From Codonopsis lanceolata (taxonomy: Eukaryota > Streptophyta > Magnoliopsida > Asterales > Campanulaceae), in assembly GCA_013146195.2 (NCBI GenBank), contig CM028377.1, forward strand, positions 106,370,094 to 106,434,093: a DNA stretch of 64,000 nt, read 5' to 3'. The notes beneath the pieces are model-generated. The model had not been told where the DNA came from. It ran no database searches and saw nothing but the letters and a program-made list of their open reading frames with translations. The translations under genes were made by a program, and so were the position numbers. Of this stretch, positions 13,260-28,200 are shown piece by piece; positions within the stretch are counted from its first letter, which is position 1, and each line of letters starts with the position of its first letter.

Positions 13260-16200
13260 ATGAGGGTAGTTTTGGAATATGAAATTTTATTTAATGCAAC
13301 TGTTTATCCGTTTTTTTGATTTGATAAGTCTTTAACACCAGTTCTAATGCTTATGACTTATAAGGTGAGTTGTGCTATAATTGGCTTGTACTCTATTTAT
13401 GACTTATTACTCCACATTTGAAATCAAACACTCTCTAAATGACTTATGAGAAGTCATAAGCCATAAACACTAACCCATAAACTACATCAAACATGGCCTA
13501 TATCAAGCTTAACATATGCTAGAACAGGAGGGTTTTTGACAATATAGAAGCAGATATGGATCATCTCAAGAAGAATGTTCTGCTATCTATTGGTCTGTGG
13601 TGTTCAGAGATAGTTCTATTCGAGGGGGAATCTTTTGTTAATATTATGGACAGCTTTGTCGGTTTATGATTGTTTATACTTTATTTTTAAAATAAAAATA
13701 AAAATATCTCTTCTTATTTATGTTTTAGTTTTTCTTTGTTTATGCTCTGGATTTGAAGTTTATTCCAATTTGACAGCTTCCGAGCAGCTGGAACTGGAGT
13801 CAGTTCCTGATCTTGAGAAGTCAATGTATATGGTTATAGATGGATTTCCTTGCGTTCGACTACTCAACCTTTCTGGGGAAATTGGCTGTTCAAGTAGGCA
13901 TCTCGTTTGGATCTTTCATGACTACAAAGTAATTATCATCGGAACCTTTAATATGCTATTTTATGGTAGTTATCAGCATCAATATCTTTTGTTCTTCAGA
14001 TCCTGGACGTGAAAAAGTTGTTGCTCCAATTGTACGATTTGAGAATGCTAAGGAGTTGGTTAGCTCATCTACAATAATGGTGCAGTTAGATGAATTCGAC
14101 AGCTTATTTTCAAGGTTTTATAAGCTTATTCTGATTGTTACTATCGGAATTTTTATTTATTTATAGACTGCTTTCTGTTTTACATGCTTTGGCCTCTCTT
14201 ATCTTATCATGTTCTTTGACCTTTCCAAAATTTACTTATGGTTATGAAAGATAGCTGATTTGTGCTTAGTGTGTATCCTTTGTGCATGATAGCGACAAAT
14301 TTTAACCCCATATCCTTTAGAGTTTTCTTTTTTTTTGATAAGTAAAAGGTATATAAATGAAAGCGTCAAAACAGGTGTCACGTCCTATGTACGTAAGCAA
14401 TATACAACCAACCACTTCTAGCCAACAAAAATGTTATCCACAAATTCTACAAAGGGATTAGATCCCTGCAGAACCGCCTCATCGCACCAAAAAACCATAG
14501 TCCGAATAATCTGATTTGTAATCCCCTCCAGGTTCTGTTCCTCATTCTCGAAAGCTCTAAGGTTTCTTTCTTTCCAAATTGACCGGCCAACGGAGCAACA
14601 TCCCAAACTATCACCGGTTAAGATAGCTTCGAGTGCGGCTTCCCACATAAAAAACCCCACCCTAGGATGAGTCCTTGATTTCCAAACACTCTTCCACGGG
14701 AAAGACTTGTCACTAGCCGTCAGAATATGGTAAAAGGACGTAACCGAAAAGGGCTCGTCTTTCTTACCATTCCAAATGATGGAATCACCCGAGCTCCTAT
14801 CCACCTTTTGCTGATACAGCAACTCAAAAAAGATCTCAAGAGTATTAACCTCCCAATCTTGCATGTTCCTTCTAAATGAAGGATTTCCACGTAACGGCGT
14901 CACCATCAATTACCATAACCGAGCTTACATACTCCTTGTTTACAGCGAGATTAAACAAAGAAGGAAAAGCTCGCTGTAACTCCAAATCTTTGCACCATTT
15001 GTCTCTCCTGAATCCCCTTTACCCACTTTGAAGGAGATGAAGCGCTTCATCTTCTCCCAATTTTTCCTAATTCTTTTCCATACCCCCAACCCACTACAAG
15101 AATGCACCTCATTTGGAGCCCACAGATGATTCCCTGCCCCATACTTGGCCATCATAACTTTCTTCCAAAACTCAACTCTTTTCTAACATCTAACGCCACA
15201 ACCATTTCCCTAAAAGAGCTGAGTTGAAAAACTTTTTAATCCCTAACCCACCATTCTTCAAACTGCAACAAACTACCTCCCACTTCACCAAGTGATACTT
15301 TCTTTCATCCATTTGGCCTTCCCACAAGAAGTCTCTTTCCAGTTTCTCCAACCTCTTGGCCATGGAAACCGGCATATCGAATAATGACATGAAGTAAGTA
15401 GGCAGGCTAGATAATGTGCTCTTAACAAGAGTCAGTTGGCCACCCTTAGACAAATACCGCTTTTTCCAACCCGCTAGCCTTCACTCGAACCTTTCGATAA
15501 CCGGATTCCATATATCTTTGTTGGTCGAATGTGCCCCAAGAGGTAAGCCGAGATAGGAAGTCGGGAGGGTGCCGACTTTACATCCAAAGAAGTCCGCTAA
15601 CCTGTCCATTGAATCAACCGTCCCAACTGGAAAACACTCGCTTTTATAAATGTTGATCTTCAAACCTGAAGCAGCCTGGAAGAACACCAGAACCAGGCAA
15701 AGATACCCCAATTCCCTCGGATCTGCATCACAAAATACCAGAGTATTGTCTGCAAATAGAAGGTGAGAGACCGTCAGCTGAGGACCCCTTTCTGTGCTTA
15801 CTTTAAACCCGCTAATGAGACCTCTCGAAATAGATACATCCATTATCTTGCTCAGTGCTTCCATCGCTATAATGAACAGGAACGGAGAGAGGGGATCTCC
15901 CTGTCGGAGCCCTCTCGAGCTAGCAAAAAACCCTGCTGGTTCCCCATTCACCAAAACAGAGAATCTCACCGAGGAAATGCAAAAGAAAATCCACTCCCTC
16001 CAACATCTCCCGAACCCCATTCTTGACAACAAATAATCCAGAAACTCCCAGCACACATGATCATATGCCTCTTCTATATCCAACTTACAAATTAATCCTA
16101 CCTCCCTGCTGCGAATTCTGGAATTCACCGCTTCATTCGCAATGAGCACCGCGTCTGTTATTTGCCTACCACTCACGAAAGCATATTGAGAATCGGAGAT

Positions 16201-19200
16201 CACCTTCCCTAGAACCTTTTTCAGACGAGCAGATAAAACTTTTGCAATGATCTTGTATACCCCCTCCCCCCAATAAGACTGATAGGTCTTTACTCCTTTA
16301 TATCCTCCGCACCTGCTTTCTTGGGGATGAGAGCAATGAAGGAAGCATTCAAACTCTTCTCAAATCTCCTGTGTTTGTGAAAAAAATTAAATACCTCCAT
16401 CAACTCATCCTTTAAAAAAGTCCAGCATTGCTGAAAAAAAGGCCATAGGGAAGCCATCAGGTCCTCGAGCTTTATCCCCTCTCATACCTCGGACTGCTAA
16501 TAACACCTCCTCCTCTGAAATTGGGGTTTCAAGCCACCTCTGATCCTCAACATTAATAGCTTTAAATGGTACCCCTTCCAGCTTAACAGGCGAATCCTCT
16601 TCATCTTTGTACAGGCTTTCATAGAACCCTGCAATTCCTTGCTTGATCTCAGCTTCACTCTCCAGCAGAACCCCGTTAATTAGCACCTTTTGAATCTGAT
16701 TACCATGCTTGTGGATGCTTGCCATTCGATGAAAGAACGTCGTATTGTTATCACCTTTGCGCAGCCACTGAAAGAACCTCGTATTGTTGCCATCCTTTAG
16801 AGTTTTCTTTATGGAGCATTTTGCAGACTTAAAAATCCTTATATTGAGGATTGTGCATCTAACATTATTAAAACCTTGCAATAGTTTGAGGAATGGGATT
16901 CAAGTCTTGTGACATTTCTCATTTCTGGTTTGAGATTGTAAACGTCTTTTCACTTGGATCCCTGTGCCAACTCGATTCATTCTCTTCAGTGATATATATA
17001 TATATATATATATAGATCTTAGAATGCTTTGGCAGTGACAAAGATATCTTACTATTTTTGAAACTTACTTGAATGAAGCTCTTTTGTATTATATGCAATG
17101 CATTTAATTTTCCTGCTCCTTCCTAATTTTGTTGATTAAGTTCAGTCTATAAAAGCAGAGTCGTTGGAATTTCATACTATCTCATGTTGCTGGCAACACT
17201 CGGTTTCTGAGATTTTTTTTTTTATAAGTTAGATTTATATGTAAAATCAAGCGTCAAAATAGGTGACGCATCCGATGTACATATGGAGTTTACAAAAAAA
17301 CCAAGCTACCTATTAGCAATACTATCCACAAAATCTACAAAAGGATGAACACCCTGAGATTCCACCTCATTGCACCAAAAGAGCAGAGTTTGGATAATCA
17401 AGTTTTTAAGCCTTCCGACGCTCCTTTCTTCATTATCGAATACCCGGCCATTTCTTTCCTTCCATATGAATGATATGATCCAGCAAACGGCCAACGGAGT
17501 CGCTTCCCAAACACGATTTTTTCTTTTGCGTTTATACAACGACCAACTAAGTATCAGCTCCTTCACTGTCCTGCCGTTCTGGGCATAACCCATGATAACT
17601 GGAATAAGTTCAGCACATAATCCCATATGATTCTCAGCAACAGGGCAGTGTAACAGGAGGTGATTGACAGTTTCCTCATCCCTTTTGCGCATGAAACACC
17701 AGTTTACGTAGATCTTCTTCCTGTTTCGCAGATTTCCCCCCGTTAGAATAGCTTCATTAGCAGCTTCCCACATTAAAAAGCCCCACCCTAGCAGGGGCCT
17801 TTGACTTCCAGATGTTCTGCCATGGGAAAAATACTATATGTTCTTGTTAACTTTTGATATGAGGACTTGACCGAAAAGAAAAATACTATATATGCCCGGT
17901 TTCTTTGATAAGTAAATAAAAGCAAAATGTATGCCTGAGCATTGGATTGAAATTACAAAATTTGTCCAAATTCTTAATGTTCAATCAGATGTGCAGCATT
18001 GTGTTGTGTGAGGATTATATTCATAAAAGTGAATAATGCTTTCGATGAATCAATCTTTGTTGATTAGTTTCTTCTTATTATTTCTCTCTAGAAAGTTTGC
18101 ATATTGTGGGTTTATGCTTGATTTACTCCTGAGCCTGCAATTTGTGGTTGAAGTCTAAAGAGCATAGTTAAGCGGTTTTATTCGTTTGGCTATGCTTAGT
18201 TGCATTTGCATATAACATGATCATGCCCGAGGGTTATGTGTGATTTGAATCTGTGATGTAAGTCAAGGGCATTGCTTTATCATCTCTGTCAATGTATGAT
18301 TTTAGGGATTCGAGACTTGCTTGTGCATTGCTTTTACCCATTTGTGGATGGAGTGGCAGAATAGTTAAAATGTATTGTGTTGGAGTGAAAGAATGTAATT
18401 GAGGCATGGCTGTGAAAGTTAGCTACTGGGATTGCAATTTCAAATGAGGAACTAAGGTCCATAGTCTACAAGAGGGAATATTGAATTGGAGATTGGTGTA
18501 TTATATGACTGGAACAATTGGAAGTCTAGGGATACGATTTTCAGTGAAGCAGCCTTTGGGAAAGCATTTTGAGAGGTGGGACGAGGTGTCCGACTATAAC
18601 TCTTCTATTCTTGGAAATAATTTGATAAGATAAGATTTGGAGTGATATTTGGTCAAAAAACCATATATGCGAGTCCTTGCAGTATTTTTGACAGCCAATA
18701 TTGAAAAGGATGCTCTTATGGTAGATCTTGTTGAAGTTTCTGAGGCGGCAGCATGAAGCTAATTTTGTAAGCTAATATGGTATTAGGAACTAAAATTAAT
18801 TTAAAAAATTTGGGAAGCTTTGGAGTTCAGGTAGAAGAGAGAGAAAGGATTTAGTTTTGTCTTCCGGCTGTTACGAATGGAAACCTAACCTGGCCTTTTT
18901 TCTGGCATTGTAAGAAGAAAAGTGTTATTAATGTTCGTGGGTCTCTATAGATAAAGCTTTTTTTGTTTTCTGTAAAAGTAGTTGTGTTTAACGACATTCT
19001 TGTGTAACTTTCTGGGGGCTGTATGCATAATGTGACTTTGACAAAAAAATTATGATAGTAATATTTTATTTTATTCGTGAAAAAAAGTCAGAATAAATGT
19101 GAGCCACTATTAATTCATTAATTGTGTACTTTGAGGTAGTCTGGTTTATATTATTGTCCTATTTGAATGATGTGGGCAGTGCCAGATTGATTGAGGCTAC

Positions 19201-22200
19201 AATGCAATATTGGTAGTGCGGAATACACAATGAGGACCAAAGGAATTGGCATTAGTTATTATACGGCTACACCGTATGTGTTGTTAAGACAAGTTGGCAT
19301 GTGTTGTAATTCTGTTACTAGATATTCTTTTGTAAAGTTTGTCAGTAGATTTTCTTATGAGTAGCAAGTCTACTACTAGTTACACAGCACACATCACTTG
19401 GTTTGACGCCTTTGGTATATACTATCTTACTTATATATAGATATATAAAATATTGTTAAGTAGGGGATTATTTGTTATTTACCGATATGTTAGTCCCTTA
19501 GTTTTATTAGAGTATTTGTTGGCACATTGAGTTTTCAAGCATAGTCTTGGTGGAATTATGGTTTTGTTAGTACTATAAATGTTGATCACACTATCACATG
19601 GGTACCAATGGGAAACACTCTACTACCTAATATTTATAATGGAGTCAATTACTTTTTCTTGATAGTGCCAAATCATGTTTGCCAAGTCAAACAGGACTCT
19701 TTTTTTAGGAACGAAGGGAGTATTTTTTTTTAATATTTGGATAACCAAGGGGAAATGCCTTTGCTTTGGGTTTCATGTACAAATTTATTTGGCTTAACCT
19801 TTGGGTGCTTGTTTTGGAAATTTTATTGGTCACTAAGGCTCTCTCCTTCGCTTTGCATATCCACTTCCTTCGTGCTTCCGAAGAGGGGGATGTGCTACCC
19901 AAAAGCTGCTAAGCAGACGTGCAGAAGCTAGAGTTTGAGTGCTAAATCATGTCGACTTCTGTGCTAGAACACATATTTATTTTAATGGTAGAAATTTATC
20001 AGATAACAGGGACACACCAGGCCAAAATAAGAAAAATAGAAATAAGAGCCTTTTGTTTTGTCTCTTCATTTAGCTGAAGCAGTTATTGGATGGCAGGTAG
20101 ACACCATCTGGGAAAGGGATGAATATGGGGGCAAATTGGGCTTTTGACACGTACGAGTGTCATGATAATTGGCTTTAGGAATTGGCTATAATTCATGTGA
20201 TCTGAAGTTGTCCTTTATTATGACAAAGGGGGGGGGTGTCCATGCCATCTATTTCATCCATGTGTTCCAATGTTCGTGATGTAATTCATTTTTGTCTTTT
20301 TAAATTTTTTGTTCTGCTTCAGAATATCAAGAGATTCAAATTTCGCTAGGCATGTAGCTGGTGTATTGATTGAATCAGGAACTCAGACTCAAAATGGCTT
20401 AAAAGGTAAAATTATGGAATTTTAGTTAATACCGGTTACTTGACAGGACAAGGCCACGGAGGACAGTTAGGTGAAATTAGTTTTGACATTTTATTCTCCT
20501 GCAGGCCTATCTCCAGACAAGAAGTTCCCTCAAGCTGAATTTGCTCCTTACCCAAGCAACAATTTTGACTGGAACCCAACTGTATGTCATCAGTCAATAG
20601 GGATATATTAACTACTTTAATTATGTTTACTTGGATGAAAAGATCCTCCTATCTCTTCTCTTGTTACTTTCACATTTTTTTGTTAATGGAGTTTCTTGTA
20701 ATAAATTAGTCAAGGAATAGGAGATGTAGTGCAACTATACAATTCAAACCCAACAATATCTAAATTCTTGACATGGAGTTTATACGAAAATTATTGTGTT
20801 TGGTTTCCAGCTGTAACTCAGTTGCAATGTAGCTGTGGATCGTAATTCAGTTGTCAAAATCTAAGTTAAAGATCTTGAGCCATTCAACTTAGTTCTGAAA
20901 TGCATCATCTGCTTCACTTTGTGGCAACTGTTTTGTTTGTTGTAGGTATATGTTTGGTTGTACCCAACACCATATTATCCTCAAGTATTTCAGTTGGTTT
21001 GTTTAGTTGTGTCAGGATCATATGAAGTAAAGTATTTTCGTTTTGTGCATGGATGTAACAAATGGAAAGAATGAAGAACTCTTACGATGTAAAAGAGCTG
21101 ATTTGGAAGATCCAAAAGTTAATGCCTTTTAAGATTCACAAGTTCTAGTTACCAAAGATAATCTGAGGTGTTTGTTAATGCAAACTTCTGGAGAAAGCTG
21201 CTTTGGGGGGTTACATCAGTGGGTTTAGAGTGGGTTGGGGTGATACTTCGGAGACTTTGGTGTCGCATCTCCTCTTTACAGACGACACCCTAGTTTTTTG
21301 CGGTGCGGAGCAGTCCCAATTGGGTTATCTAAGGATGGTGCTGCTTTTCAGGCGGCCTCAGGGCTGCGTATCAACATTTCCAAAAGTGATATTATTCCAA
21401 TGGGCGATGTGGCCTCTTTTTTCAAGTTTGCCTACGTATTTTCTTTCACTTTTTGTAGTTCTAGCTTCGGTCCGAAATAGATTAGAGAAGCTGGAGAGGG
21501 ATTTTTTGTGGGAAATCTTGGAACCTGACGTTTAGAAGAAATTTTCAGGGTTGGGAGATGGATTCGGTGACAAGATTTTTTGAGCTTCTTTATGCTCAAA
21601 AAGTTGGTTGTGAGGCTGATAGGGTGGTTTGGAGAGGGTCGAAGGACAACAAATTTTCAGTGAAAGGCTATTATTCCAAGCTGATGGATTGAGAAGGGTT
21701 ACCATTCCCATGGAAGTCGGTTTGGAAGACGGTAGCTCCAAGCCCTGTAGCCTTTTTTGCTTGGGAAGAGGCGAACGAGGCTATTCTAATCGGGGATAAT
21801 CTTTGGAAAAGAGGGATGATATATGTTAACAGATGCTTTTTGTGCAAGGAGAGTCAGGAGAGTGTAAATCACTTGGTTTTGCATTGCCCGGTGGTCGGGG
21901 AATTGTCGAACTTTATGTTCCGCTTGTTCAAAGTGGCGTGGGTGTTTCTGGAGGCCTCCAAAGACTTATTGTGGAGTTGGAGGTATTTTTGGCGGAGGAA
22001 GGATAGAAATATTTTGTGGGAAGTTGCTTCCTTTGGGTGTGGTGGACAATCTGGAAGGAAAGAAACCGGAGAGCTTTTGATAATGAGGAAGGATCCATCT
22101 TAGAAATGAAGAGTGTTATGCTTCATCTCCTGATTGTGTGTGTGGTGTGCACTGAGCATGCACATATTCCCTTGTCTTCCTCTTTTGTAGATTTTGTGCA

Positions 22201-25200
22201 GAACTTTCAATAATGTTAGTCTTTTGGCAATATATACTTTTTGTGTAAATAGGACGCGTCACCTGTTTTAACGCTTTGATATAAATTCATTTACCTTTAT
22301 TAAAAAAAAAAGATATTTCTACCATCTCCTTCGTTTTGTGAAGTATCTCGTGTAATTTAATTATGTAATGTAGAGGTCCAATTACATCCCGACCATACGG
22401 CCTTTGTTTAAAATGGACCGTTTAAACCGTAGTATGTTAGGGACCAACCGATAGGGCTGGCCCAATTAACATATATACTTAAGTTTTTCTGCTGTTTACA
22501 TAAATCCCAACAAAACCTATCTAGATAGCCCACTCCATCCTCTGAATACCTTGAGTGAAAACATAAGTAAACTAGTTTGAATTGACTTAATCTAATAACA
22601 CCTATATTATGACTATTAATTAAACAACATCGTTGATTTGCAAATTATGATGCTTTAATGATTCGTGTTTTGAATTTTATTACTTAGGTGATGTCGTTGT
22701 ATGACTTATTTTTTTGTTGGATTTGTGTTGATTACTTGATTTCAAATTCAGATTTAAATATAAATGCTATTTAAAAATTTATAGGTGTAGTCCGTTTGTG
22801 ACCTGTTTAAATCAAGAATGAAAGGGCTAGGGTCAGGCCCGTCTTCTTTACCTTTTTTCTTTCAAGCGGCCCGTTTAAACTGGACCGGTCAAAGCGCAAC
22901 CTGTTAGGAAACGAAACTGCTAGGGTTGAGTTGAAATCGATAGGGTTGACCAAATTAACATCTCTAACTGTTGGATCATCCCTAACAATCAAACTTTATC
23001 CTGGTTTGGAACCACTGGTTCACGGTTTGGCAAATGGAGGAAACGGAACCGAACCATGTTTAGATCGGTTTCGGCTAGAGGACGGTTTTGGTTTGAGGAC
23101 TTGGCTGGTTCCTGTTTCCCGCGCCCCACGGCGTTACGGTCCTAGTTTTCAGAACTGGATGGGCATGTCTGTTGGGTGGGTAGGGGGGGGAGTGAGGGGT
23201 GTACTTGTGTGGCTTAAGAATTTTAGGGACCACCTCTCCTCTATCCTTAGGTTCCTTTTGATTTCGGAGGCTTATATTGTAGCCAGGTAAGTCACCTTGT
23301 AAGCATGGAGTTGAGCAAAGAAAAGGCTTGTTTGAAGATCTCTGTCTGACCTGCCCCAAGTTTTAGAAGTTCCTTGTTGTTTTCTGCATCATATCCCATT
23401 TGTTTTCTTCCATAACCTGCATCATGAAATCCTGTTTGTTTTATGCTTTCATTACATTAGTTTTTACAGTAACCCTATAAAAGCAGAATATATTCAATTT
23501 GTGGGATTGCTTTCACAGAAGATCACAACTATCATATTATGTGCTCAAGTGATTAGCATGCCCTATTTTTAATACAAAACCACCGACTTAAGTTTGTTGT
23601 CACAGGAGATCTGTGTCATAATTGGTTAAATCTAAAGCATCTTAACTTGCTATATGCAGGGGTCTGGTATTATGTGGAAGCCTTACAATTTTCCTGTATT
23701 CTTACTCTCCGAGAATAGCACATCAGCATTGAAAGAGGTAATTAATACATTCAAGACATACTCATCTCTTCCCGTAATGTTTCTTTTTTAGTTACTGGTG
23801 CAGAAAAAGTCATTCTTGACCTCGAAGGTGCCTATTGTAGTGTACGTTGAGAACCGAATCTACGCTTTACAGTTTCATACATGGCTATTTTATACGCAAA
23901 AAATTGACCACATCACACAGAATAGTCCTATATTGACTATTGTAGCCATTTATGAATGAAGTATTCTCAATGTACAAAAGCACGGAGGTTGATGGTACAA
24001 AGGTCCTAATATTAGATTAATTATTTACTTATAAAAAAAATATTATATTAATTAGCATGTTGTGACAAATTTTAGAGAATGAGAGGGATAGTTGCAGAGT
24101 GTTGCTTTTCAATATCAATAGGCATAAAATAGGTCAGTTAACTTGATAGTTTCCTTTTCATTTCAAACTTATTTATCTTCCTACAAATGATATGAAGTTC
24201 AAGGTTGCTAAGCCAACCCCATCTGAAATCCAGAAAGTAAGTTGCCTTTGAATAAGAACCTTTGAACTCTAACTTGGCAATTATAGATGGAAACATTGAT
24301 TAAGATTGTGAACATGAAGTGGAGGTTCTACCACATGAATGGAAAAATAGAATCAATATTCAGACATTAACTGCTTTTAGTACATTCACTGCATTTTGAT
24401 GCTATGCTGTCTGCAAGTGTCTGCTGTATTGGACAGTGCTGAAAATCCTGATTGATTTATGGTTACGTGGAAGACAGAGAAATACTATGTATGAGTATTA
24501 CCACGGAGAAGAAAATAAATAAGACAAACGTATAGTCGTTTGTACTTGCTACTTTTTATCACAATCTACATTTACATATAAAATTACCAATGCGTATCTC
24601 TTTGCCTATGCGACTTGTGGGGGAGAAAGTAGTTGCCGCCTTTATCAGTCTCTTTATGGGCCAAAAGTCAGTTTTAGCTTCGTTCTCACGATTGACCTGA
24701 AAAGCTCGACCGCTGTAAACAGACCTGGTTTTAGAACGAGAGATCCGTCTTATTATTTAAGAGTCCTGAACTTGGAATATGAGTAGTAGTTGTTCGTTTC
24801 ACGCATTTAGAATAGGTATCTGAAGTTAAAGTAGAAGGGAGAAAAAACCACAGTATTATTTGCCCCCCCTTACATGATGTACTGTTTTTGTGAAAATATG
24901 AATGGACTTTGTTATTACACCTGTATGGACTTGGCTTTTGAGTTCTTTATGTTTTTGTTCTTTAAAATCTTTTTCTCCTCGTAAATAACAAACTAGAACT
25001 ACTCTTTGGACATTCAGGTTGCTGTGAAAAACAAAAAGAGCAGGAAAGCCTTTACTGCAGATGTGACCGAATTTGATCTGGTTATGCAGGTAAAAGCGGC
25101 TGATGCATTCGTGAAGTTTGATACCTGCAATAGTCGACACCTTTACGAGGCTTTTATAATCTAATGTTTTTCTAATTAATGAGTACACTGTACACCTGAT

Positions 25201-28200
25201 TTTTTTTTCATTAGACAACCAAAGTCGGAACTCGTGATTCAGAATCGTGTTTGAGAGAAGAAACTTGTCTTCCATTGGGTGGATACAGGTGAGCTTTCAT
25301 GATTTGTTAAGAAATAATTTTACTTGTATTACATTCTAACTAACCCACAATACTCCAACTCAAATCTACGAGACCTGAATTAGTGAATTAGTGAATTAGC
25401 GATATGACCATAAGGGCGTTGATTCATCTTTCAAGCACAGTGGCAAACTGATATATTGAGTTAAATAATATCTGATAAGGAATTAGATGAGATGGTTTAT
25501 GTTATATTTATCTACAGGAAAAGAGTATATTACAAAAAAAAAATCTCCTGCATTGCGTGTTCCAATGTCACATGTATACATGTGTGTGTAAATACAGAAA
25601 GAGGAGATCCGGGCTGCTCTTTTTTCAGAGATTGAACAAAAAAGAAGGAAAGTGGTAATTGTGTTTAACAGAGAGGGAGAGCATGTATATGCTTCTAATA
25701 TTGGGAGTGTGTTTTTGTCCATTATATGTCGAACTAAAATCACCTTTTTATCATTTTCAGTTGAGGAAAATTCAATTTTCATCTTAAAAAAAAAAAAGAA
25801 AGGAATAATATTGTTGATAAGAAGAGAGAATAAACAATGTGATGTTCCACCAACTTTGGAAAGATAAACGAGGCCTAAAAAGCAGAATGTCTACAGATAA
25901 GAACAGAAACAAGTTATCAAAAAAAAAAAAGCATGGAAAATTGTTTAGAGAAACTGGAAACAAGATGATTATCAACCACACCATTAGTATCTTCCGTTAC
26001 ATTGCATATGATCCAAATAAACGAACCCGATATAATGACAATTTGGAAGCTTTTTCTCCTTAATCTTTTACTTCATTATCTTGAATATGAAGGGCAGTGT
26101 TTGGTCAGCTCTTCCACCGATAACTGTGGCGTCCGCTGAAAGGGTGAGGCCCATCTTATTAACGGTGGCATCTATGGATTCTGCTTCCTTTTTTCGTGAC
26201 AAAAGCATTGGCGCAGATTCCCCTTTATCTGTAAGCTCAATTTTCTTGCTCTGAATTTTCATTCTAGGAGTCCGTATGCTCATTTGTGCTGCTGATCCAT
26301 CCCTCAAACTTGAATCTTATGTTTGAAAGATCTTTTAGGGGTTGATCACAATGCTGGCTGCAGTGGATGCTCTTTCACAAATTAAGGGTTTAAACGACCT
26401 CGCTAAGCAGGTGAGTACATCTTGCTTATGGTTTGGGTTCTTCCTTTGAAAGAAGCTTTTGTTACGTCTGTTAGACTTCTATTTGGTTTGTACTGACTGT
26501 CTCAACAGCTCGTGCATTGTCTTGTAGTTCTGAAAGCATTGACAGTTAGACCCTCTCTCTCTCTTACACAGAGATCAGTGTGTGTTTGCCCGGTTCAAGT
26601 GGATATTAGGGGCTTCTAGGAATATTTTAGGGGTTGGCTATTTTTCCGTTAGCTGATCATAAGCTTTCTCTTACCTGCAATGCTACTTATCTCTTCTTTT
26701 CTTTCTTTTTATTTCTTTTCCAAATGGGATCCAAACTGATATAATTAGATGTCTTTCAAATTTGTGTTGTGGTTTAGATGCATGTATCGTGGTCAATGAA
26801 ACGGTTGACCCTTCAGATGTATCAGTGTTTTCTATGAACTCCAGCGTAGTAAACCATACTTTATGATGTTGTCACTTGTCACACTTGATCTGTAAACTGT
26901 TAGTTCATTTTCAGACATCTATTTGAACTTGTTTTACTGACTGTCACATTATGTCCTGTAATCTTGAAGCACAGGTTTGCTTCTAGCTTTAAGAAAATTT
27001 TGAACTCATTCTTCACTTTTTTCTGTACTGCAGCTTGTTTTTGTGGTTTTCACTGGAGAGGCCTGGGGCTACCTAGGTAGTCGGAGATTTCTTCTTGAAC
27101 TTGATCAACATACAGAAGCTGTTAATGGCCTCAACAACACCCTAATTGAAACGGTATTCTTCTATTCCTTCTTGACTCAAGCTTTTATTGGAAAAGACAA
27201 TAATATAATTAAACATCAACTGGTAGGTTATTTTACTCTTTTCTTTGTTTCTTTTGGGGGTGGGTGGGTGGAGGGGATGGTAATTGGACTGGGTAAACTT
27301 GGTGCGTCTTCTACATGTCCTATGAATTATAATCTCCTCTCAGGTCAAATAAGGAAGGGAAATGAATTGGGAAGTGCCATTCCATCATTGGTATTTTGTC
27401 TTTGTACTGCTACACTACAATCTTAGGATTTAAAATCTCAAGGTATCAAGAGAAAATGAAATCAATAGAGGATGAATTATCTAAATCAAATATATTCATT
27501 CAACTTCTGCTATTTTCTATGAAATTCGTTTATAATACAGGTTTGAGCTTTACTGGCCTATGAAAACACTTAAAGGGGGTACCTTTTTTTATCTCTTACT
27601 AGATTGGTTTCATACTTCTCCAGGGGAAGTTGTTTCAATTAGATTGCTGTTTAATTTCATATCGTGTACATATTCTAAAAATATACCTTTTCTACTCTTG
27701 GTCATAGTATTTAATTTTTGAAAATTTTAGTTCATTATTCATTTATCGTGTATAAAATCTTCTTTGAATTGAAAGCTTAACTTTTTAGAAGATAAAAAGG
27801 TAGTCCTGTATAGATAAGAAGGATAATAGAAAAAATCGTAAAATTTTGTTAGTAACACCCGATTTTTTCATTGTAGTGCTCCTTTGTGACTGTACTTGGT
27901 GGAATAACTGTTATTGTTGCCAGTGAGATTGGAATGTGGATATATATTGAGCAGGCTTTATTAGGTTTACTGCTTCGTTCTTTTCCTCCTTTTTCTCTTA
28001 TTTTCTGGTGGAATGTTGATCCCGTTCATTATTTCTTCTCCTTTTTCTAACAATTTCTCTTTCTTATGAAAAGAGTCCTTGAAATAAACTTTGTTCTTAA
28101 CAAAAAATAACGTGCTAAAAGTTTTCGTTAACGGCCTAGGAAACTAGAAAACTCAGAAGCTAACCCCTATCTTGTAATCCAATCATTTAGCTTGAAACTG

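Noticed and set aside
15763..16036. Plus-strand frames within the - strand LINE
   Set aside because: They are shadows of the reverse transcriptase on the other strand.
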